The notes under the pieces are model-generated. The model was given only the letters and a program-made list of their open reading frames with translations. It searched no databases and was not told the DNA's origin. 64,000 bases of DNA from Bryobacterales bacterium. Lineage in GTDB: Bacteria > Acidobacteriota > Terriglobia > Bryobacterales > UBA6623. Shown here piece by piece: positions 1 to 7,324 of the stretch. The first letter of the stretch is position 1, and each line of letters begins with the position of its first letter. The stretch lies in the NCBI GenBank assembly GCA_022826925.1, contig JAJDTX010000150.1, forward strand, positions 1 through 64,000. The letters are read 5' to 3'. A program made the translations under genes and the position numbers.

Positions 1-140
1 CGACCGCGCCAAGGCTCCTGGGTGTGCTGTCGCATGCTCGCACGCCCCGCCGACTCGGCTTCCGGACGCCATCTCCCGAGCTCCGCGCACTCCAAGACAT
101 GCCTCAACCCCCGTTCGCATCAAACATTGAATTTGCCTGC

Positions 141-368
141 ATGAACGAACTCAAGGTAAGGAGGGTCGGCAACTCGCTAGGCGTCATACTGCCCAGAGAA
201 GTCGTCTGCCGCTTGCGCGCGACCGAAGGGCAGCGGCTCTTTCTGGTCGAGACACCAGACAGCAGCTATCGGCTGACACCGTACGATCCAGCGTTTGAAG
301 AGAAGATGGCCAAGGCGGAAGACATTATCAGCCGCTACGGCAACACGCTACACACATTGGCTGAATGA
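141..368 (+). CDS. AbrB/MazE-type antitoxin of a Doc toxin-antitoxin pair
   Basis: Small 75-residue protein whose first half (KVRRVGNSLGVILPREV) is a SpoVT/AbrB/MazE swapped-hairpin DNA-binding domain; the C-terminal part (about 50-75) would wrap the toxin. The ATG at 141 is chosen because the domain begins immediately after it; an upstream in-frame ATG at 24 would add 39 residues unlike the family. The stop overlaps the start of the downstream Doc-like toxin gene (ATGA), so the two are translationally coupled. As in other type II systems it should neutralise the toxin and repress its own promoter (family knowledge; no operator was identified). Confidence 0.82.
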   Translation: MNELKVRRVGNSLGVILPREVVCRLRATEGQRLFLVETPDSSYRLTPYDPAFEEKMAKAEDIISRYGNTLHTLAE

Positions 369-754
369 AGGAGCCGGTTTGGATCGACTACCGCGACGCT
401 CTCGCGTTGCATGATCGGGTTCTCGCTCTGTTTGGGGGTGCCGAAGGTGTTCAGGGCGACGGGTTGCTGGAGTCCTCTCTGGCCATGCCTCGACAATTCT
501 TGACGCGTACGGAATCGCCCGGGACCGTGGCGATCGCGGCCGCCCACACTGTGGGAATCGTTCGCAACCATCCCTTCGCGGACGGGAATAAGCGCACCGC
601 CTTCTTGGCCGGCGTCCTGTTCTTGGAGTTGAATGGGTGTCGCTTCAGCGCTAGCGAGGAGGAAGCCGCCAAGGCCGTGATCGACCTAGCGTCCGGTGTC
701 CTAAGCGAAGCGGGCTACATTGCGTTTCTCCGGACAAATGCGCGTCGGGCTTGA
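365..754 (+). CDS. doc: Doc/Fic-type toxin (death-on-curing family)
   Basis: 129-residue protein of normal Doc length. The Fic-fold signature HPFADGNKR lies at residues 69-77 with the catalytic His and the Asn-Lys-Arg phosphate-binding residues present. Characterised Doc proteins phosphorylate and inactivate EF-Tu; that activity is assumed from the family. The gene overlaps the upstream AbrB-type antitoxin by 4 nt. Doc from phage P1 is paired with Phd, so the AbrB/MazE-type partner is a different, though recurrent, combination. No frameshift or missing catalytic residue is visible, so the module looks intact. Confidence 0.9.
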   Translation: MKEPVWIDYRDALALHDRVLALFGGAEGVQGDGLLESSLAMPRQFLTRTESPGTVAIAAAHTVGIVRNHPFADGNKRTAFLAGVLFLELNGCRFSASEEEAAKAVIDLASGVLSEAGYIAFLRTNARRA

Positions 755-923
755 CAAGCGGCTGTCTGCCGAACGATGGCCCTGAATCAGTCAATTCGGC
801 CATTATTGCTTCGGACTTGCCGTGAACCGGGCCTGGCTTAGCTTGGTCAGGCCAGACCGCAAGGCGACCTCACGCCATCGCTCGCCCCCCTTTCCCTCTG
901 GCGTCGGATATCATTTGTGCGGC

Positions 924-2516
924 ATGGTGAATCGAACCACGTTGACCGCCTTGGCAGCCCTGTCCTGGCTTGCCTGCAGCAGCGCGCCCGACGGACCGGA
1001 AGGATCGTCTCGCCCGAATATCGTTTTGATGCTGACGGACGACCAAGGATGGCAGGACACTTCCGAGCCGTTCGCAGACGAGAGAACTCCCCAGAACGAT
1101 CTCTATCGCACGCCCAACATGGTGCGGTTGGCGTCCGAGGGGATGAAGTTCACGAGCGCCTACTCCAACGCTGTGTGCACGCCCACTCGGGTCGAGCTGC
1201 TGACAGGGCTGAACCAAGTTCGCACGCGCATCTCGAACTGGACCCACTTCCGCGACGAGGCCACCGACCGGCCGCACCCGGACCTGATCATCCCCAGATG
1301 GAACACGAACGGGCTCCAACCAGTTCCTGACATCCCGCTGTCGCTATACGCCAAGACGCTCCCGCAAGAGCTCCGCGCCGCTGGCTATCGCACGATTCAC
1401 ATCGGCAAGGGCCACTTCGGCACAAGGGGCACTCCGGGCGAGGATCCGAAGGCGCTCGGCTTCGACGTGCGGATCGGAGGCCGCTTTTCGGGTGCGCCCG
1501 GAAGCTACTACGGCACAGACAACTTTGCGTCCGGCGGCGATCCAGCTTCCACGCCCTGGAGAGCGTGGGACATGGAGAAGTACTTCGGCCAAGAAATCTA
1601 CCTGACTGAAGCGCTAACCCTCGAGGCCATCGCAGCCGTGAAGGAAGCGGTCGCCGACGGCCAGCCGTTCTTCCTTTACTTCGCCCACTTCGCGCCGCAC
1701 ACGCCGATCATGCCGGACCAGCGATTCGTCCAGCGCTACCTCGACGCCGGGCTACCGGACGGGGAGGCCGCCTACGCCTCGATGATTGAAGGCGTGGACA
1801 AGAGCTTGGGAGACGTCATGGACACACTTGAGGCATTGGGCGTAGTCAACAACACAGCGCTATTCTTCACCTCGGACAATGGCGGCGTGAGGAACATGAG
1901 CCGGAAGGACAGCGCGCCACACAGCCACAATGCACCGTTGAGCAGCGGCAAGGGCTCGACCTATGAGGGAGGCCTGCGCGTGCCGATGTTGGCCAAATTG
2001 CCGGGCGTCACCGAGCCGGGCAGCGTCAGCGACACGCCGATCACCATCGAGGACATGTTCCCCACGATCTTGGAAATCGCGGGCATTGAGTTCACCGGCC
2101 AGAGCGGCACGCTCTTCAATGACGATGGAATGATCCAGCTCGAGCCCGAGCTGGACGGAGAGAGCTTCGTCCCCCTGCTGCACGGTGAGGCCGGAGATCC
2201 TGAGAGGACGCTCTACTGGCACTTCCCGCACGCTTGGGGCGGACTTAACAGGCCCCGGGTGCAAGGGCCGGGGATCGGGGCCACGAGCACGATCAGGAGG
2301 GGCGATTGGAAGCTGGTCTATTGGCACGTAGACGGGCGCAAGGAGCTGTTCAACCTCCGGTCCGACATCGGCGAGACGAGCAACCTAGCCTCGGACCAGC
2401 CTGAGCTCGTTGCGGAGTTGTCCGCTTCGCTTGGCAACTTCCTGCGCGAAACAAATGCCATCATGCCGACCCGCGCGGCCACCAATGCCACTGTGCCGTA
2501 CCCGGACGAGCCCTGA
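924..2516 (+). CDS. Secreted arylsulfatase-family sulfatase (lipoprotein-like)
   Basis: 530-residue sulfatase. After an N-terminal hydrophobic signal ending near Cys18 (WLAC, possible lipobox) the domain opens with NIVLMLTDDQGW, giving the two metal-binding Asp (39-40). The formylglycine motif CTPTR is at 85-89, so maturation needs formylglycine-generating enzyme. Later metal-site residues are in FFTSDNGG. The ATG at 924 is chosen because it gives a signal peptide; the upstream in-frame ATG at 822 does not. There is no clear Shine-Dalgarno, but TATCAT lies 9 nt upstream, suggesting a very short leader. Substrate is unknown; context with an exported oxidoreductase downstream suggests sulfated carbohydrate use (inference). 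Confidence 0.9.
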   Translation: MVNRTTLTALAALSWLACSSAPDGPEGSSRPNIVLMLTDDQGWQDTSEPFADERTPQNDLYRTPNMVRLASEGMKFTSAYSNAVCTPTRVELLTGLNQVRTRISNWTHFRDEATDRPHPDLIIPRWNTNGLQPVPDIPLSLYAKTLPQELRAAGYRTIHIGKGHFGTRGTPGEDPKALGFDVRIGGRFSGAPGSYYGTDNFASGGDPASTPWRAWDMEKYFGQEIYLTEALTLEAIAAVKEAVADGQPFFLYFAHFAPHTPIMPDQRFVQRYLDAGLPDGEAAYASMIEGVDKSLGDVMDTLEALGVVNNTALFFTSDNGGVRNMSRKDSAPHSHNAPLSSGKGSTYEGGLRVPMLAKLPGVTEPGSVSDTPITIEDMFPTILEIAGIEFTGQSGTLFNDDGMIQLEPELDGESFVPLLHGEAGDPERTLYWHFPHAWGGLNRPRVQGPGIGATSTIRRGDWKLVYWHVDGRKELFNLRSDIGETSNLASDQPELVAELSASLGNFLRETNAIMPTRAATNATVPYPDEP

Positions 2517-2715
2517 GGAACGAGGCAGCCCACTGGCGGAGCCTGGGGCCACCGCTTCCCGTTTAGGCACTGGCGAACTCGCTCGCGACGCCTAGAAGCG
2601 GGAGTAAGCGCCCAAGCGCCGCTGCGATATCCTATTTGCGCGGCGCAACGCTTTCGATGTCGCGCTAGCCGGGCAGGCACGCGCGACCGAGGAATCCAGT
2701 CGGAGGATCTGATGC

Positions 2716-4020
2716 ATGAGTAACACAACCAGCAAGACCGCAACGCCAAGCCAAATCCCGAGGCGCAGGATATTCCAGGCGGCCGTTCCGCTATTCGTTC
2801 CCGGCGCTGTCCTGGGGCTGTCTGGCGCGGTGCCCCCTAGTGACCGGATCAACGTTGCCGGACTTGGCATCGGCGGACGGGGGGAGCGCGACCTCGAGTC
2901 GTTCCTTGCCCAGGACGATGTGCAGTTCCGGGCGATCTGCGACGCGCGCAACGAGCGCCGCGAAGCCATCAAGTCGAAGGTCGACAAGCATCACGGCAAC
3001 AACGACTGCGAGATGTACGGCGACATGTACGAGCTTTGGGAGCGCCGAGACATCGACGCCGTGCTGATCGCAACCGGGGACCGCTGGCATACGTTGCTGT
3101 CGATCCTTACCGCCAAGTCGGGCAAAGACGTCTATTGCGAAAAGCCCTGCTCGATGACGATCGCCGAGAGTCGGGCGCTGGCCGACACGTACCATCGCCT
3201 CGGCCGGGTCTACCAAGCTGGCACCCAGCGCCGCAACGGTACAAACTTCGAGTACTGCATCGATCTGGCGCGCAGCGGCAAGCTCGGCGAGCTGACGAAG
3301 CTGGAGGCCAATGCAGCGCCGGGAGACCGCTATACGCCCGCAACCACCCACGACTGGCTCCCGGCGGAACCTCAGCCGCCCAAGAGTGTCGTGGATTGGG
3401 ACCGCTGGCTCGGGCCTGCGCCCTGGCGGCCGTACAACTCGCTGTACGTCAAGAGTCGCTGGCGGGGCTTTTTCGACTTTCACGGCGGCGGAATCCTCGA
3501 GTGGGGATCGCACACGCTGGACCTGTGCCACGCGGCGGCCAGGCTGGACGAGACGGCGCCGGTAGAATTCACGCCCCACCTCGCGCAAGGGGTTACGCCG
3601 TACTCGGTCGACTGTCGCTATGCAAACGGGTTGGAGCTCGTCCTGCGCGACTCGGGATGGGAAGGCCTGGGCGCGTGCGCCGTGCGCTTCGAGGGCGAGG
3701 AGGGCTGGGTGCAGACCGGCGACGCGGGCATCGTGGAGACGTCGGACAGCCTGAAGCAGTACCGCAAGACCTTTGAGGATGCCCGCGAGGCTACGACGCG
3801 CCATGTGCGGGACTTCCTTAACTGCGTCAAGTCGCGTAATGAGACCCGCGCGAATGCCCTGGCGGCGTGTCAGACGCACGTGGCGTGCCACGCAGCGTAC
3901 ATCGCATACCAACTGGGAGAGACCCTAGAGTTCGATCCGGCGACCGACAGCTTCCCAGGCAGCGACGCCGCCAACCGAATGCGCTCGCGCGCCATGCGCG
4001 AGCCGTGGCGACTCGCGTGA
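2716..4020 (+). CDS. Tat-exported Gfo/Idh/MocA-family oxidoreductase
   Basis: 434-residue protein with a twin-arginine leader (PRRRIFQAAVPLF, residues 15-27), a Rossmann nucleotide-binding motif (GLGIGGRG, about 50-57) and the family motif EKP in YCEKPCSMT. The C-terminal half is the GFO_IDH_MocA substrate domain, with GGGILEWGSHTLDL carrying the usual catalytic-region His. A good ribosome site (GGAGG) precedes ATG 2716. Tat export of members of this NAD(P)-dependent family is typical of Acidobacteria and Planctomycetes, where the folded protein leaves with its cofactor. Followed 13 nt later by a small HEAT-repeat gene, probably one operon. Substrate cannot be deduced. Confidence 0.88.
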   Translation: MSNTTSKTATPSQIPRRRIFQAAVPLFVPGAVLGLSGAVPPSDRINVAGLGIGGRGERDLESFLAQDDVQFRAICDARNERREAIKSKVDKHHGNNDCEMYGDMYELWERRDIDAVLIATGDRWHTLLSILTAKSGKDVYCEKPCSMTIAESRALADTYHRLGRVYQAGTQRRNGTNFEYCIDLARSGKLGELTKLEANAAPGDRYTPATTHDWLPAEPQPPKSVVDWDRWLGPAPWRPYNSLYVKSRWRGFFDFHGGGILEWGSHTLDLCHAAARLDETAPVEFTPHLAQGVTPYSVDCRYANGLELVLRDSGWEGLGACAVRFEGEEGWVQTGDAGIVETSDSLKQYRKTFEDAREATTRHVRDFLNCVKSRNETRANALAACQTHVACHAAYIAYQLGETLEFDPATDSFPGSDAANRMRSRAMREPWRLA

Positions 4021-4033
4021 ACGGAGACCGAAA

Positions 4034-4552
4034 ATGTTGAGACGAACGTTCTTTGCCATCACGGCAGCGGCCGTGGCAGTCGGCAAGCGCTTGCGGGGCC
4101 AAAACCGCGGCGAACTGCAACGCATGACCGACGAGCAACTCGCGACAACGCCTCACAAGTCAGAGGAGATCATGGGCATGGCCTCGGCGGATCTCGTGGC
4201 CATTCTCGACGATTCCGATGCCACGGAGTTTGCCAAGGCCAAGGCCTGCCAGCGGCTGGCGCTGGTAGGCGACGACGCCGCTGTTCCGGCATTGGCGGGA
4301 TTGCTGGGCGACGCGCAGCTGTCTCACTATGCGCGAACTGCTTTGGAGCCGATGCCTCCCGGCGCGGCCGATCAGGCATTGCGCGACGCACTGGGCAAGC
4401 TACAGGGCAGTCTGCTGGTGGGCGTGGTCAACTCGATTGGCGTGCGGCGAGATCCCTTGGCGTTGGCGGGACTGGCACAGCTTCGCCAGAGCGACGACCA
4501 AGCCGTGCGCGACGCTGCGACTGCAGCGATCAATCGGATTCGTCGACCGTAG
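4034..4552 (+). CDS. Exported HEAT-repeat protein
   Basis: 172-residue protein with an N-terminal signal (MLRRTFFAITAAAVAVG) and a body of short amphipathic helix pairs such as DDAAVPALAGLLGDAQLSHY and DPLALAGLAQLRQSDD, the pattern of HEAT/PBS-lyase repeats (about 60-170). HEAT solenoids are protein-binding scaffolds. It starts 13 nt after the Gfo/Idh gene with a GGAG-like ribosome site and probably serves that protein, for example as a periplasmic partner (inference). No catalytic motif is seen. Confidence 0.72.
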   Translation: MLRRTFFAITAAAVAVGKRLRGQNRGELQRMTDEQLATTPHKSEEIMGMASADLVAILDDSDATEFAKAKACQRLALVGDDAAVPALAGLLGDAQLSHYARTALEPMPPGAADQALRDALGKLQGSLLVGVVNSIGVRRDPLALAGLAQLRQSDDQAVRDAATAAINRIRRP

Positions 4553-4737
4553 CTCCCCGCGGGCGGCGTGAGGCCACCAACTGGCCTGGCCCGATCATTG
4601 GGGGCTCCGGTGCTGTCCGGACCGAACGCCGGGGTGGCCTCGTCGCTGCAAGCAAGGCCAGCCTAGGGGCCAATCGCTACAACCTAAGCCGGTGGCGCGG
4701 GCGGGCGGGCCAGCCCAGCAGGGATGGAATCCGCAAT

Positions 4738-6249
4738 TCAGGCCGAAGGGTCGCTCGCGTCTCGCACGACATATGTGCCAGCAGCCCGGTCATGCCACGA
4801 CTGCCGCTTCTCGTCCCACGCCGCCCAGATCCAGCCCAACCCCAGAAATGCGACGGAGACCACGCTGGCAACGCCCCGAACGACCCCGTCCTGCGGGGTC
4901 AAGGCGCGGCCGTCCGTGCGGATCACACGCACTCGGCAGATCATGCCACCCACGGTCGTGCCTCTCCACGCCCACATCGCGGTGTTGTACACCAAGAACA
5001 TCAACAAGGTCAGCAGCGCGCCGATATCCAGCACTTGACCGATGATCACGAAAGGTGTGAAGTCCAAGACTACGGCACCGATTCGAGCGGGAAAGCTGGC
5101 CATGGGCAGGTCCACTGCCGCGCCGGGCTCGAGCGTCGGTTCTTCTCCCTCGCCGGTTTCGCCCCCAGGCTGGTCATCTCCCTCGGCCTCGGGTGTTGTA
5201 ACCACTGCAGTCTCACCGCTTCCCGCTTGGGCAGCCGCGACCACTGGAGCACGGGCCGGCACAGTCGCTTTCGGGTTTTCCCGGCGCAAGCTGGTGGCCA
5301 CGGTAGTGGTTGCGGCGCCCAACGCCAGAACACCCAGCACCGTCCATGCCGCAAATCCGAGCACAGGCACCATATAGGCAACGCAAACCACCCCAAACCC
5401 GATCGCGACCGACCTAGCGGCTTGGGCTCGGTCTCCCGGAAACTCCTCGGGAAGGACTCGCCCGCCAATCCAGCGAGTCACGCCAACCTTGCCCAAAATG
5501 AATATGAGGAAGGCTGCAAGCCAGAGCAGCGGCACAACAGGCAGACCGACAACAGACGAGACTAGCAGCAGCGAAACGGGTCCGATCAAGAGCACGACCA
5601 ACCCGCCTACGAGGAAGCATGTGAGCGGCTTGGATGCAAGTGCGGAGGCGACGTCGCGGACGGGACGCTCGAAGATCGAGTTCGTCGCTAGGTACAACAG
5701 GGCAAAGACCGCAACCAGGATCCACATCCAGAGAAGTTCGGGAACCAGCGGTCGCCCCCACAGTAACCCTCTGGTGAGCCATGCGAAGGCCGGCGCGAAT
5801 GCGTCAGTGGGGCCTACACCCACCCCAACAACGGCAAGCTCACCCCCTGGCGAGAATTCGGCTGGTGCGTCCAATGCGCCGCCAACGATAACCAAATCGC
5901 CCTCTGCAACTGCGCCCGGCAGAACCTCGATCGATCCACCCACAACAACCGCGTCCCCTTCAATCACGGACGTGCCGCCGAGCTCGAGCGATCCAAGCAC
6001 AACAACCACATCACCCTCGACCGTGCCGTTGATCGTGGCGGAACCCAGGATGACCACGATGTCTTCCGCACGATCCCCTGCCCGGAGTTCCAGAGATGAG
6101 CCGAATCTGATTTGGGGGGGCGCACCGGAATCCCGCGTTTGCGCTGGGGCGTCCGGGGCATCCGGGACGTCGGGCGTCTGGGCCGACGTGGTCGCAAAGA
6201 GTGCCAGAGCAATCGCAATCTTGCCCAATACCGTCCTAGAACGCTTCAT
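4738..6249 (-). CDS. Membrane protein with polymer-forming repeats and RDD domain
   Basis: 503-residue protein. After a signal sequence, residues about 45-150 carry repeated short beta strands (DIVVILGSATINGTVEGDV, then GDAVVVGGSIEVLPGAVAEGD) like the bactofilin/polymer-forming fold. Several strongly hydrophobic segments follow, then an acidic linker and a C-terminal RDD domain (about 385-495, including RVIRTDGRALTPQDGVVRG). ATG 6249 is chosen for its near-perfect GGAAGGAGG ribosome site. Its start lies inside the end of the upstream small membrane gene (14-nt overlap). Likely an envelope-stress or surface protein under the linked ECF sigma factor (inference). RDD domains have been tied to ion transport in some proteins; function here is open. 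Confidence 0.75.
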   Translation of the reverse strand: MKRSRTVLGKIAIALALFATTSAQTPDVPDAPDAPAQTRDSGAPPQIRFGSSLELRAGDRAEDIVVILGSATINGTVEGDVVVVLGSLELGGTSVIEGDAVVVGGSIEVLPGAVAEGDLVIVGGALDAPAEFSPGGELAVVGVGVGPTDAFAPAFAWLTRGLLWGRPLVPELLWMWILVAVFALLYLATNSIFERPVRDVASALASKPLTCFLVGGLVVLLIGPVSLLLVSSVVGLPVVPLLWLAAFLIFILGKVGVTRWIGGRVLPEEFPGDRAQAARSVAIGFGVVCVAYMVPVLGFAAWTVLGVLALGAATTTVATSLRRENPKATVPARAPVVAAAQAGSGETAVVTTPEAEGDDQPGGETGEGEEPTLEPGAAVDLPMASFPARIGAVVLDFTPFVIIGQVLDIGALLTLLMFLVYNTAMWAWRGTTVGGMICRVRVIRTDGRALTPQDGVVRGVASVVSVAFLGLGWIWAAWDEKRQSWHDRAAGTYVVRDASDPSA

Positions 6250-6643
6250 GATTTGGTCCTCCTTCCCTGAGGATGAATGCCAATGCGGCGAGGCACATGG
6301 CACTCGCCACGACCAACGCCGCTCCGAGGGCCGCCAAGTAGGCCGCGGCTGGCTGCACCAGAAGCCGCCACATAGCACCCGCGGTTACCACCACCTCATG
6401 TGAGAGGGCGAGTTCCATGGAATCCCATGCATAGGGCGCGAGCCAACCAAAGCCCACGCAGAGCACAGCGGTGGCGAACTTCAAGGTGGCGGGCCAAGCG
6501 CGCCACCCTCGGCGATGCCAGGGTTCGCCCCGGAGCTGCTCGACCGCGGCCAAGACTCGCGGAACGAGCGACCTTGGAGCCCTTGGGCGAGGCAACTTGG
6601 CAACCTCTCGTGCCACAAGCGATTCGAGTTCAGCGGGCGTCAT
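6236..6643 (-). CDS. Small membrane protein between ECF sigma factor and RDD protein
   Basis: 135-residue protein: a short charged N-terminal cytosolic part (LPRPRAPRSLVPRVLAAVEQ, about 17-36) and two or three hydrophobic segments (about 55-70, 85-125). Its position directly after an ECF sigma gene, with 14-nt overlaps at both ends, is where an anti-sigma factor would sit, but no zinc-binding anti-sigma motif (HxxxCxxC) is visible. It may act as a membrane-anchored anti-sigma factor or simply a co-expressed membrane protein; the sequence does not decide. Confidence 0.6.
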   Translation of the reverse strand: MTPAELESLVAREVAKLPRPRAPRSLVPRVLAAVEQLRGEPWHRRGWRAWPATLKFATAVLCVGFGWLAPYAWDSMELALSHEVVVTAGAMWRLLVQPAAAYLAALGAALVVASAMCLAALAFILREGGPNHEAF

Positions 6644-7172
6644 CGTTTTCTCCGATCAAATCGCGCAAAGCCTCGCGTCCGCGGTGGATGTCGGTCTTGA
6701 TCTTGCCTAGCGACACCCCCAGCGCATCTGCGATCTCGCGGTAGCTGCGCTCCTCAAAGTGGTACAGCACGATTGGGACACGCTGGTGCGGCGGCAGCAG
6801 TCGGATCCCACGTTCCAATCTGGCGCTCTGCTCAGCGCGCGCGAGATCTTCGCTCTGGTCGTCCTTGGCCACGAGCGTGTCCTCGTATGGGCGGTCGCGC
6901 CCCTCCTGTCCCGAACCCAACTGGCTGAAGAGTTTCCAGCGGGCACGAAACCTCGTTAGGTGGTTCAAGCAGAGGTTGGTCGTGACGGTCCGCAGCCAGC
7001 CGGCGACCGCAGGTGAGCTGCGTAGCGCGCTGAACCGCTCGTAGGCCTTGAGGAACACCGTCTGCGCGATGTCCTCGGCCTCGCTAGGGTCCCCCAGCAT
7101 CCGCACTGCCATGCCGAATACCATGTCCTGATGCCGCCGGACGAAGTTCTCAAACTCGACTGAGTCGGTCAT
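6630..7172 (-). CDS. ECF RNA polymerase sigma factor (RpoE-like)
   Basis: 180-residue sigma-70 ECF factor. Region 2 (FENFVRRHQDMVFGMAVRML through DPSEAEDIAQTVFLKAYERF, about 7-50) binds core polymerase and the -10 element; region 4 near the C terminus (LPPHQRVPIVLYHFEERSY and EIADALGVSLGKIKTDIHRG, about 125-170) is the helix-turn-helix for the -35 element. ATG 7172 begins right at the conserved region; an upstream in-frame ATG at 7211 adds an unlikely leader. First gene of a three-gene minus-strand operon. The signal it answers is unknown. Confidence 0.9.
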   Translation of the reverse strand: MTDSVEFENFVRRHQDMVFGMAVRMLGDPSEAEDIAQTVFLKAYERFSALRSSPAVAGWLRTVTTNLCLNHLTRFRARWKLFSQLGSGQEGRDRPYEDTLVAKDDQSEDLARAEQSARLERGIRLLPPHQRVPIVLYHFEERSYREIADALGVSLGKIKTDIHRGREALRDLIGENDDAR

Positions 7173-7324
7173 GCCACCCGCGCCGAGGCACCGCCCATGT
7201 AAGGGGAACACCGCGGGGCCTGGAAAGTTTCGGCCAGCCTGCGCCGCTATTCAGAGCCTTGATCTCGGTCCGGAAGCGCAGCGGAATTCGATACTTCGCT
7301 ATTATCAGTTTGGGCGGCCTGTAG

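Noticed and set aside
4792-6403. Long plus-strand frames opposite the RDD protein gene
   Set aside because: Low-complexity Ser/Thr/Pro/Arg translations with no domain, antisense to a gene with a strong ribosome site; shadow of codon bias.
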